This document shows positions 53,400-64,000 of a stretch of 64,000 nucleotides of DNA, piece after piece. Each line of letters opens with the position of its first letter. The first letter of the stretch is position 1. The notes below the pieces were generated by a model. The model was not told the origin of the DNA. It saw nothing but the letters and a program-made list of their open reading frames with translations, and did no database searches. Source of the stretch: Cinnamomum chago (Eukaryota; Streptophyta; Magnoliopsida; Laurales; Lauraceae); the NCBI GenBank assembly GCA_038049695.1, contig CP142452.1, positions 52,410,501 to 52,474,500 of the forward strand, written 5' to 3'. Made by a program: the position numbers and the translations under genes.

Positions 53400-54111
53400 A
53401 TGGTTATGTTATAAGTCACATTGACTTGAATTGATACTCATTTAAAGAGGTGTTTGAATTTAATTGTTCATTGGAGTTTAATGAGGATTTGAAGTGATTT
53501 TGGAAGAGAAATGCAGGTGGATGGTTTGAATGTTATTAAGTTTTTTGAGAAAATCTTAAGTTTTATTACTTGTTCTTGATCGTTGGATACATGTTTGCAC
53601 ATATGCTTCTTGTCACATTTCTATTGATTTCGAAATGCATATCAATTGGTTTTTCTCTCTTGTTAAATCTCTTGGAACTCTTGGGAATGTATGCATTTTA
53701 TTTAGTGAAGTTTGTTCATATGATTTTATAAGGAATGAGGTTGGATTGGCTATTCATGGTTATGTTCTAAGTCACATTGACTTGAATTGATACTCATTTA
53801 AAGAGGTGTTTGAATTTAATTGTTCATTGGAGTTTAATGAGGATTTGAAGTGATTTTTGAAGAGAAATGCAAGTGGATGTTTTGAATGTTATTAAGTTTG
53901 ATGAGAAAATCTTAAGTTTTAATACTTGTTCTTGATCATTGGATACATGTTTGCACATACGCTTCTTGTCACATTTCTATTGATTTCGAAATGCATATGA
54001 ATTGGTTTTTCTCTCTTGTTAAATCTCTTGGAACTCTTGGGAATGTATGCATTTTATTTAGTGAAGTTTGTTCATATGGTTTTATAAGGAATGAGGTTGG
54101 ATTGGCTATTC
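53400..54111 (+). repeat. D dimer, copy 6 (divergent)
   Basis: TTTTTTGAG, CATATGATTTT and TTAATACTTG (53919) are kept. It has CTTGTCAC, ATATCAATTGG (near 53640), TTCTAAGTC, GATTTTTGAAG and TTTGATGAG. It is followed by the H1-H4 run to 55535. Confidence 0.8.
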
Positions 54112-57100
54112 ATGGTTATGTTATAAGTCACATTGACTTGAATTGATAATCATTTAAAGAGGTGTTTGAATTTAATTGTTCATTGGAGTTTAATGAGGAT
54201 TTGAAGTGATTTTGGAAGAGAAATGCAAGTGGATGGTTTGAATGTTATTAAGTTTTATGAGAAAATCTTAAGTTTTATTACTTGTTCTTGATCATTGGAT
54301 ACATGTTTGCACATATGCTTCTTGTCACATTTCTATTGATTTCGAAATGCATATGAATTGGTTTTTCTCTCTTGTTAAATCTCTTGGAACTCTTGGGAAT
54401 GTATGCATTTTATTTAGTCAAGTTTGTTCATATGGTTTTATAAGGAATGAGGTTCGATTGGCTATTCATGGTTATGTTATAAGTCACATTGACTTGAATT
54501 GATACTCATTTAAACAGGTGTTTGAATTTAATTGTTCATTGGAGTTTAATGAGGATTTGAAGTGATTTTGGAAGAGAAATGCAAGTGGATGGTTTGAATG
54601 TTATTAAGTTTTATGAGAAAATCTTAAGTTTTATTACTTGTTCTTGATCATTGCATAGATGTTTGCACATATGCTTCTTGTCACATTTCTATTGATTTCG
54701 AAATGCATATGAATTGGTTATTCTCTCTTGTTAAATCTCTTGGAACTCTTGGGAATGTATGCATTTTATTTAGTCAAGTTTGTTCATATGGTTTTATAAG
54801 GAATGAGGTTGGATTGGCTATTCATGGTTATGTTATAAGTCACATTGACTTGAATTGATACTCATTTAAAGAGGTGTTTGAATTTAATTGTTCATCGGAG
54901 TTTAATGAGGATTTGAAGTGATTTTGGAAGACAAATGCAGGTGGATGGTTTGAATGTTATTAAGTTTTATGAGAAAATCTTAAGTTTTATTACTTGTTCT
55001 TGATCATTGGATACATGTTTGCACATATGCTTCTTGTCACATTTCTATTGATTTCGAAATGCATATGAATTGGTTTTTCTCTCTTGTTAAATCTCTTGGA
55101 ACTCTTGGGAATGTATGCATTTTATTTAGTCAAGTTTGTTCATATGGTTTTATAAGGAATGAGGTTGGATTGGCTATTCATGGTTATGTTATAAGTCACA
55201 TTGACTTGAATTGATACTCATTTAAAGAGGTGTTTGAATTTAATTGTTCATTGGAGTTTAATGAGGATTTGAAGTGATTTTGGAAGAGAAATGCAAGTGG
55301 ATGGTTTGAATGTTATTAAGTTTTATGAGAAAATCTTAAGTTTTATTACTTGGTCTTGATCGTTGGATACATGTTTGCACATATGCTTCTTGTCACATTT
55401 CTATTGATTTCGAAATGCATATGAATTGGTTTTTCTCTCTTGTTAAATCTCTTGGAAATCTTGGGAATGTATGCATTTTATTTAGTCAAGTTTGTTCATA
55501 TGATTTTATAAGGAATGAGGTTGGATTGGCTATTCATGGTTATGTTCTAAGTCACATTGACTTGAATTGATACTCATTTAAAGAGGTGTTTGAATTTAAT
55601 TGTTCATTGGAGTTTAATGAGGATTTGAAGTGATTTTGGAAGAGAAATGCACGTGGATGGTTTGAATGTTATTAAGTTTTATGAGAAAATCTTAAGTTTT
55701 ATTACTTGTTCTTGATCGTTGGATACATGTTTACACATATGCTTCTTGTCACATTTCTATTGATTTCGAAATGCAAATGAATTGGTTTTTCTCTCTTGTT
55801 AAATCTCTTGGAAATCTTGGGAATGTATGCATTTTATTTAGTCAAGTTTGTTCATATGGTTTTATAAGGAATGAGGTTGGATTGGCTATTCATGGTTATG
55901 TTATAAGTCACATTGACTTGAATTGATACTCATTTAAAGAGGTGTTTGAATTTAATTGTTCATTGGAGTTTAATGAGGATTTGAAGTGATTTTGGAAGAC
56001 AAATGCACGTGGATGGTTTGAATGTTATTAAGTTTTATGAGAAAATCTTAAGTTTTATTACTTGTTCTTGATCATTGCATAGATGTTTGCACATATGCTT
56101 CTTGTCACATTTCTATTGATTTCGAAATGCATATGAATTGGTTATTCTCTCTTGTTAAATCTCTTGGAACTCTTGGGAATGTATGCATTTTATTTAGTCA
56201 AGTTTGTTCATATGGTTTTATAAGGAATGAGGTTGGATTGGCTATTCATGGTTATGTTATAAGTCACATTGACTTGAATTGATACTCATTTAAAGAGGTG
56301 TTTGAATTTAATTGTTCATCGGAGTTTAATGAGGATTTGAAGTGATTTTGGAAGACAAATGCAGGTGGATGGTTTGAATGTTATTAAGTTTTATGAGAAA
56401 ATCTTAAGTTTTATTACTTGTTCTTGATCATTGGATACATGTTTGCACATATGCTTCTTGTCACATTTCTATTGATTTCGAAATGCATATGAATTGGTTT
56501 TTCTCTCTTGTTAAATCTCTTGGAACTCTTGGGAATGTATGCATTTTATTTAGTCAAGTTTGTTCATATGGTTTTATAAGGAATGAGGTTGGATTGGCTA
56601 TTCATGGTTATGTTATAAGTCACATTGACTTGAATTGATACTCATTTAAAGAGGTGTTTGAATTTAATTGTTCATTGGAGTTTAATGAGGATTTGAAGTG
56701 ATTTTGGAAGACAAATGCAGGTGGATGGTTTGAATGTTATTAAGTTTTATGAGAAAATCTTAAGTTTTATTACTTGTTCTTGATCATTGGATACATGTTT
56801 GCACATATGCTTCTTGTCACATTTCTATTGATTTCGAAATGCATATGAATTGGTTTTTCTCTCTTGTTAAATCTCTTGGAACTCTTGGGAATGTATGCAT
56901 TTTATTTAGTCAAGTTTGTTCATATGGTTTTATAAGGAATGAGGTTGGATTGGCTATTCATGGTTATGTTATAAGTCACATTGACTTGAATTGATACTCA
57001 TTTAAAGAGGTGTTTGAATTTAATTGTTCATTGGAGTTTAATGAGGATTTGAAGTGATTTTGGAAGAGAAATGCAGGCGGATGGTTTGAATGTTATTAAG

Positions 57101-57671
57101 TTTTTTGAGAAAATCTTAAGTTTTATTACTTGTTCTTGATCATTGGATACATGTTTGCACATATGCTTCTTGTCACATTTCTATTGATTTCGAAATGCAT
57201 ATGAATTGGTTTTTCTCTCTTGTTAAATCTCTTGTAACTCTTGGGAATGTATGCATTTTATTTAGTGAAGTTTGTTCATATGGTTTTATAAGGAATGAGG
57301 TTGGATTGGCTATTCATGGTTATGTTATAAGTCACATTGACTTGAATTGATACTCATTTAAAGAGGTGTTTGAATTTAATTGTTCATTGGAGTTTAATGA
57401 GGATTTGAAGTGATTTTGGAAGACAAATGCAGGTGGATGGTTTGAATGTTATTAAGTTTTATGAGAAAATCTTAAGTTTTATTACTTGTTCTTGATCATT
57501 GGATACATGTTTGCACATATGCTTCTTGTCACATTTCTATTGATTTCGAAATGCATATGAATTGGTTTTTCTCTCTTGTTAAATCTCTTGGAACTCTTGG
57601 GAATGTATGCATTTTATTTAGTCAAGTTTGTTCATATGGTTTTATAAGGAATGAGGTTGGATTGGCTATTC

Positions 57672-58383
57672 ATGGTTATGTTATAAGTCACATTGACTTG
57701 AATTGATACTCATTTAAAGAGGTGTTTGAATTTAATTGTTCATTGGAGTTTAATGAGGATTTGAAGTGATTTTGGAAGACAAATGCAGGTGGATGGTTTG
57801 AATGTTATTAAGTTTTATGAGAAAATCTTAAGTTTTATTACTTGTTCTTGATCATTGGATACATGTTTGCACATATGCTTCTTCTCACATTTCTATTGAT
57901 TTCGAAATGCATATGAATTGGTTTTTCTCTCTTGTTAAATCTCTTGGAACTCTTGGGAATGTATGCATTTTATTTAGTGAAGTTTGTTCATATGATTTTA
58001 TAAGGAATGAGGTTGGATTGGCTATTCATGGTTATGTTATAAGTCACATTGACTTGAATTGATACTCATTTAAAGAGGTGTTTGAATTTAATTGTTCATT
58101 GGAGTTTAATGAGGATTTGAAGTGATGTTTGAAGAGAAATGCAAGTGGATGTTTTGAATGTTATTAAGTTTTATGAGAAAATCTTAAGTTTTAATACTTG
58201 TTCTTGATCATTGGATACATGTTTGCACATACGCTTCTTGTCACATTTCTATTGATTTCGAAATGCATATGAATTGGTTTTTCTCTCTTGTTAAATCTCT
58301 TGGAACTCTTGGGAATGTATGCATTTTATTTAGTCAAGTTTGTTCATATGGTTTTATAAGGAATGAGGTTGGATTGGCTATTC
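57672..58383 (+). repeat. D dimer, copy 7
   Basis: This is the 6764-bp counterpart of copy 5, with the same hybrid D1 and TTAATACTTG at 58191. Confidence 0.8.
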
Positions 58384-60163
58384 ATGGTTATGTTATAAGT
58401 CACATTGACTTGAATTGATACTCATTTAAAGAGGTGTTTGAATTTAATTGTTCATTGGAGTTTAATGAGGATTTGAAGTGATTTTGGAAGACAAATGCAG
58501 GTGGATGGTTTGAATGTTATTAAGTTTTATGAGAAAATCTTAAGTTTTATTACTTGTTCTTGATCATTGGATACATGTTTGCACATATGCTTCTTTTCAC
58601 ATTTCTATTGATTTCGAAATGCATATGAATTGGTTTTTCTCTCTTGTTAAATCTCTTGGAACTCTTGGGAATGTATGCATTTTATTTAGTCAAGTTTGTT
58701 CATATTGTTTTATAAGGAATGAGGTTGGATTGGCTATTCATGGTTATGTTATAAGTCACATTGACTTGAATTGATACTCATTTAAAGAGGTGTTTGAATT
58801 TAATTGTTCATTGGAGTTTAATGAGGATTTGAAGTGATTTTGGAAGAGAAATGCAGGTGGATGGTTTGAATGTTATTAAGTTTTTTGAGAAAATCTTAAG
58901 TTTTATTACTTGTTCTTGATCATTGGATACATGTTTGCACATATGCTTCTTGTCACATTTCTATTGATTTCGAAATGCATATGAATTGGTTTTTCTCTCT
59001 TGTTAAATCTCTTGGAACTCTTGGGAATGTATGCATTTTATTTAGTGAAGTTTGTTCATATGATTTTATAAGGAATGAGGTTGGATTGGCTATTCATGGT
59101 TATGTTCTAAGTCACATTGACTTGAATTGATACTCATTTAAAGAGGTGTTTGAATTTAATTGTTCATTGGAGTTTAATGAGGATTTGAAGTGATTTTGGA
59201 AGAGAAATGCACGTGGATGGTTTGAATGTTATTAAGTTTTATGAGAAAATCTTAAGTTTTATTACTTGTTCTTGATCATTGGATACATGTTTGCACATAT
59301 GCTTCTTGTCACATTTCTATTGATTTCGAAATGCATATGAATTGGTTTTTCTCTCTTGTTAAATCTCTTGGAACTCTTGGGAATGTATGCATTTTATTTA
59401 GTCAAGTTTGTTCATATGGTTTTATAAGGAATGAGGTTGGATTGGCTATTCATGGTTATGTTATAAGTCACATTGACTTGAATTGATACTCATTTAAAGA
59501 GGTGTTTGAATTTAATTGTTCATTGGAGTTTAATGAGGATTTGAAGTGATTTTGGAAGAGAAATGCACGTGGATGGTTTGAATGTTATTAAGTTTTATGA
59601 GAAAATCTTAAGTTTTATTACTTGTTCTTGATCGTTGGATACATGTTTACACATATGCTTCTTGTCACATTTCTATTGATTTCGAAATGCAAATGAATTG
59701 GTTTTTCTCTCTTGTTAAATCTCTTGGAAATCTTGGGAATGTATGCATTTTATTTAGTCAAGTTTGTTCATATGGTTTTATAAGGAATGAGGTTGGATTG
59801 GCTATTCATGGTTATGTTATAAGTCACATTGACTTGAATTGATACTCATTTAAAGAGGTGTTTGAATTTAATTGTTCATTGGAGTTTAATGAGGATTTGA
59901 AGTGATTTTGGAAGACAAATGCAGGTGGATGGTTTGAATGTTATTAAGTTTTATGAGAAAATCTTAAGTTTTATTACTTGTTCTTGATCATTGGATACAT
60001 GTTTGCACATATGCTTCTTGTCACATTTCTATTGATTTCGAAATGCATATGAATTGGTTTTTCTCTCTTGTTAAATCTCTTGGAACTCTTGGGAATGTAT
60101 GCATTTTATTTAGTCAAGTTTGGTCATATTGTTTTATAAGGAATGAGGTTGGATTGGCTATTC

Positions 60164-60875
60164 ATGGTTATGTTATAAGTCACATTGACTTGAATTGATA
60201 CTCATTTAAAGAGGTGTTTGAATTTAATTGTTCATTGGAGTTTAATGAGGATTTGAAGTGATTTTGGAAGAGAAATGCAGGTGGATGGTTTGAATGTTAT
60301 TAAGTTTTTTGAGAAAATCTTAAGTTTTATTACTTGTTCTTGATCGTTGGATACATGTTTGCACATATGCTTCTTGTCACATTTCTATTGATTTCGAAAT
60401 GCATATCAATTGGTTTTTCTCTCTTGTTAAATCTCTTGGAACTCTTGGGAATGTATGCATTTTATTTAGTGAAGTTTGTTCATATGATTTTATAAGGAAT
60501 GAGGTTGGATTGGCTATTCATGGTTATGTTCTAAGTCACATTGACTTGAATTGATACTCATTTAAAGAGGTGTTTGAATTTAATTGTTCATTGGAGTTTA
60601 ATGAGGATTTGAAGTGATTTTTGAAGAGAAATGCAAGTGGATGTTTTGAATGTTATTAAGTTTGATGAGAAAATCTTAAGTTTTAATACTTGTTCTTGAT
60701 CATTGGATACATGTTTGCACATACGCTTCTTGTCACATTTCTATTGATTTCGAAATGCATATGAATTGGTTTTTCTCTCTTGTTAAATCTCTTGGAACTC
60801 TTGGGAATGTATGCATTTTATTTAGTGAAGTTTGTTCATATGGTTTTATAAGGAATGAGGTTGGATTGGCTATTC
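60164..60875 (+). repeat. D dimer, copy 8 (divergent)
   Basis: This is the 6764-bp counterpart of copy 6, sharing ATATCAATTGG, TTCTAAGTC and TTTGATGAG. It is followed by H1-H4 to 62299. Confidence 0.8.
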
Positions 60876-63723
60876 ATGGTTATGTTATAAGTCACATTGA
60901 CTTGAATTGATACTCATTTAAAGAGGTGTTTGAATTTAATTGTTCATTGGAGTTTAATGAGGATTTGAAGTGATTTTGGAAGAGAAATGCAAGTGGATGG
61001 TTTGAATGTTATTAAGTTTTATGAGAAAATCTTAAGTTTTATTACTTGTTCTTGATCATTGGATACATGTTTGCACATATGCTTCTTGTCACATTTCTAT
61101 TGATTTCGAAATGCATATGAATTGGTTTTTCTCTCTTGTTAAATCTCTTGGAACTCTTGGGAATGTATGCATTTTATTTAGTCAAGTTTGTTCATATGGT
61201 TTTATAAGGAATGAGGTTCGATTGGCTATTCATGGTTATGTTATAAGTCACATTGACTTGAATTGATACTCATTTAAACAGGTGTTTGAATTTAATTGTT
61301 CATTGGAGTTTAATGAGGATTTGAAGTGATTTTGGAAGAGAAATGCAAGTGGATGGTTTGAATGTTATTAAGTTTTATGAGAAAATCTTAAGTTTTATTA
61401 CTTGTTCTTGATCATTGCATAGATGTTTGCACATATGCTTCTTGTCACATTTCTATTGATTTCGAAATGCATATGAATTGGTTATTCTCTCTTGTTAAAT
61501 CTCTTGGAACTCTTGGGAATGTATGCATTTTATTTAGTCAAGTTTGTTCATATGGTTTTATAAGGAATGAGGTTGGATTGGCTATTCATGGTTATGTTAT
61601 AAGTCACATTGACTTGAATTGATACTCATTTAAAGAGGTGTTTGAATTTAATTGTTCATCGGAGTTTAATGAGGATTTGAAGTGATTTTGGAAGACAAAT
61701 GCAGGTGGATGGTTTGAATGTTATTAAGTTTTATGAGAAAATCTTAAGTTTTATTACTTGTTCTTGATCATTGGATACATGTTTGCACATATGCTTCTTG
61801 TCACATTTCTATTGATTTCGAAATGCATATGAATTGGTTTTTCTCTCTTGTTAAATCTCTTGGAACTCTTGGGAATGTATGCATTTTATTTAGTCAAGTT
61901 TGTTCATATGGTTTTATAAGGAATGAGGTTGGATTGGCTATTCATGGTTATGTTATAAGTCACATTGACTTGAATTGATACTCATTTAAAGAGGTGTTTG
62001 AATTTAATTGTTCATTGGAGTTTAATGAGGATTTGAAGTGATTTTGGAAGAGAAATGCACGTGGATGGTTTGAATGTTATTAAGTTTTATGAGAAAATCT
62101 TAAGTTTTATTACTTGTTCTTGATCGTTGGATACATGTTTGCACATATGCTTCTTGTCACATTTCTATTGATTTCGAAATGCATATGAATTGGTTTTTCT
62201 CTCTTGTTAAATCTCTTGGAAATCTTGGGAATGTATGCATTTTATTTAGTGAAGTTTGTTCATATGGTTTTATAAGGGATGAGGTTGGATTGGCTATTCA
62301 TGGTTATGTTATAAGTCACATTGACTTGAATTGATACTCATTTAAAGAGGTGTTTGAATTTAATTGTTCATTGGAGTTTAATGAGGATTTGAAGTGATTT
62401 TGGAAGACAAATGCAGGTGGATGGTTTGAATGTTATTAAGTTTTATGAGAAAATCTTAAGTTTTATTACTTGTTCTTGATCATTGGATACATGTTTGCAC
62501 ATATGCTTCTTGTCACATTTCTATTGATTTCGAAATGCATATGAATTGGTTTTTCTCTCTTGTTAAATCTCTTGGAACTCTTGGGAATGTATGCATTTTA
62601 TTTAGTCAAGTTTGTTCATATGGTTTTATAAGGAATGAGGTTCGATTGGCTATTCATGGTTATGTTATAAGTCACATTGACTTGAATTGATACTCATTTA
62701 AAGAGGTGTTTGAATTTAATTGTTCATTGGAGTTTAATGAGGATTTGAAGTGATTTTGGAAGAGAAATGCAAGTGGATGGTTTGAATGTTATTAAGTTTT
62801 ATGAGAAAATCTTAAGTTTTATTACTTGTTCTTGATCATTACATAGATGTTTGCACATATGCTTCTTGTCACATTTCTATTGATTTCGAAATGCATATGA
62901 ATTGGTTTTTCTCTCTTGTTAAATCTCTTGGAACTCTTGGGAATGTATGCATTTTATTTAGTCAAGTTTGTTCATATGGTTTTATAAGGAATGAGGTTGG
63001 ATTGGCTATTCATGGTTATGTTATAAGTCACATTGACTTGAATTGATACTCATTTAAAGAGGTGTTTGAATTTAATTGTTCATCGGAGTTTAATGAGGAT
63101 TTGAAGTGATTTTGGAAGACAAATGCAGGTGGATGGTTTGAATGTTATTAAGTTTTATGAGAAAATCTTAAGTTTTATTACTTGTTCTTGATCATTGGAT
63201 ACATGTTTGCACATATGCTTCTTGTCACATTTCTATTGATTTCGAAATGCATATGAATTGGTTTTTCTCTCTTGTTAAATCTCTTGGAACTCTTGGGAAT
63301 GTATGCATTTTATTTAGTCAAGTTTGTTCATATGGTTTTATAAGGAATGAGGTTGGATTGGCTATTCATGGTTATGTTATAAGTCACATTGACTTGAATT
63401 GATACTCATTTAAAGAGGTGTTTGAATTTAATTGTTCATTGGAGTTTAATGAGGATTTGAAGTGATTTTGGAAGAGAAATGCACGTGGATGGTTTGAATG
63501 TTATTAAGTTTTATGAGAAAATCTTAAGTTTTATTACTTGTTCTTGATCGTTGGATACATGTTTGCACATATGCTTCTTGTCACATTTCTATTGATTTCG
63601 AAATGCATATGAATTGGTTTTTCTCTCTTGTTAAATCTCTTGGAAATCTTGGGAATGTATGCATTTTATTTAGTGAAGTTTGTTCATATGGTTTTATAAG
63701 GGATGAGGTTGGATTGGCTATTC
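60876..63723 (+). repeat. Two successive H 4-mers (1424 bp each)
   Basis: The four-monomer order GGTTCGATTGG, CATAGATG, TTCATCGGAG with GACAAATGCAGG, then GCACGTGG with ATCGTTGG, GGAAATC and AAGGGATGAGG occurs at 60876-62299 and again at 62300-63723 (offset 1424). Close relatives are at 27056-28479 and 54112-55535. In the second copy the first monomer is GACAAATGCAGG type and the second reads TTACATAGATG. Confidence 0.75.
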
Positions 63724-64000
63724 ATGGTTATGTTATAAGTCACATTGACTTGAATTGATACTCATTTAAAGAGATGTTTGAATTTAATTGTTCATTGGAG
63801 TTTAATGAGGATTTGAAGTGATTTTGGAAGACAAATGCAGGTGGATGGTTTGAATGTTATTAAGTTTTATGAGAAAATCTTAAGTTTTATTACTTGTTCT
63901 TGATCATTGGATACATGTTTGCACATATGCTTCTTGTCACATTTCTATTGATTTCGAAATGCATATGAATTGGTTTTTCTCTCTTGTTAAATCTCTTGGA
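63724..64000 (+). repeat. Partial monomer at the window end (277 bp)
   Basis: This is the first 277 bases of the 180th monomer, cut by the window edge and not by a biological boundary. It has GAGATGTTTG near 63772 (others GAGGTGTTTG) and is a GACAAATGCAGG type. The array evidently continues beyond the window on this side. The left side also starts directly in the array. Confidence 0.95.

Larger units (their letters stand above)
49788..56551 (+). repeat. 19-mer tandem duplication, copy A (6764 bp)
   Basis: Many rare markers recur at exactly 6764 bp (19 x 356): AGGCGG (50311/57075), CTTGTAACTC, TTCTAAGTC, GTTTACACAT (52881/59645), ATATCAATTGG, TTTGATGAG (G at 53900/60664), GGTTCGATTGG, TTTAAACAGG, GGTTATTC (A at 54720/61484) and TTCATCGGAG (54896/61660). 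The left edge lies between about 49630 and 49946; the midpoint is given. Private changes include GTTAACTCTC near 51884 and GATAATC near 54146. Monomers at 55180-55891 do not match copy B well. Confidence 0.88.
56552..63315 (+). repeat. 19-mer tandem duplication, copy B (6764 bp)
   Basis: This second copy of the 19-mer matches copy A closely from about 56.6 to 61.95 kb. Two monomers (61944-62655) then differ in type: GCACGTGG with AAGGGATGAGG, then GACAAATGCAGG with GGTTCGATTGG. The last monomers match again (ACATAGATG, TTCATCGGAG at 63084). The mismatch block suggests a later exchange or conversion inside one copy. Confidence 0.82.
1..64000 (+). repeat. Satellite DNA array, 356-bp monomer, about 179.8 copies
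   Basis: The same 356-bp unit is repeated from the first base to the last. Monomer starts (ATGGTTATGTTATAAG in the register used here) fall at 1, 357, 713, 1069 and so on to 63724; only three monomers depart from 356 bp, each by one base. Every unit has the same orientation and no foreign sequence interrupts the array. Variation is mostly single-base substitution at recurrent sites, for example GTGAAG/GTCAAG near monomer position 308, GATTTCG/GGTTTCG near 228, TTGGATAC/TTGCATAC near 187 and GAGAAATGCAAG/GACAAATGCAGG near 117. Such arrays are typical of eukaryotic constitutive heterochromatin. Centromeric function is possible but is not shown by sequence alone. I do not recognise the satellite family. 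The whole window has no gene. Confidence 0.98.

Noticed and set aside
1-64000. CRISPR array or bacterial repeat locus
   Set aside because: The repeats are 356 bp with no unique spacers, no cas-like genes and no coding sequence. Repeat length and array size fit eukaryotic satellite DNA.
1-64000. Transposon-derived tandem repeat (LTR, helitron end or MITE)
   Set aside because: No terminal inverted repeats, target-site duplications, LTR ends, primer-binding site or transposase or reverse transcriptase remnants are visible. A transposon origin of the monomer cannot be excluded without a database search.
1-64000. Known satellites: human alpha satellite (171 bp) and Drosophila 359-bp family
   Set aside because: Unit length and sequence do not fit alpha satellite. 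The 359-bp family is similar in size and AT content but shares no sequence that I recognise.

Overview
The whole 64 kb window is one uninterrupted array of satellite DNA. A 356-bp monomer repeats head to tail, always on the same strand. The window starts at an arbitrary monomer boundary (position 1), holds 179 complete monomers and ends 277 bp into the 180th (63724-64000). I see no gene, RNA gene, transposon, insertion, inversion or unique sequence. Three monomers are not 356 bp: one of 357 bp (7121-7477) and two of 355 bp (14242-14596 and 21717-22071). The monomer is about 30% G+C, with strong strand asymmetry. By hand count the first monomer is A 96, T 153, G 75, C 32, and it has a single CpG, inside TTCGAA. 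Neighbouring monomers are about 95-99% identical; monomers 1 and 2 differ at 5 of 356 sites.

An array of this size and homogeneity indicates the nuclear genome of a eukaryote and heterochromatin such as a centromere, pericentromere, subtelomere or knob. A unit of 356 bp (2 x 178, about two nucleosomes), AT-richness and CpG depletion would suit a plant, but I do not recognise the family. It is not alpha satellite, and it does not look like the Drosophila 359-bp satellite. The species stays open.

The information in the window lies in how monomer variants are arranged. Rare variants recur at exact multiples of 356 bp and reveal a nested history of segmental duplication: a 6-mer tandem duplication (about 3.06-7.33 kb), a 21-mer (7475 bp; about 12.6-27.6 kb), an 11-mer (3916 bp; about 41.3-49.1 kb) and a 19-mer (6764 bp; about 49.8-63.3 kb). 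Two marker sets divide the array. An 'M' module (three diagnostic monomers) occurs 11 times, at 0.4-1.4 kb and from 12.5 to 49.5 kb. A 'D' dimer occurs 8 times, at 8.2-10.3, 18.9-19.6, 26.3-27.1 and 50.9-60.9 kb. Several junctions fall inside a monomer and leave recognisable chimeric monomers, as expected from unequal exchange in register.

The few open reading frames (up to 86 codons) are chance extensions of a stretch of the monomer that has no stop codon. I found no evidence of a new coding system. What merits attention is the layered repeat architecture and the chimeric junctions.
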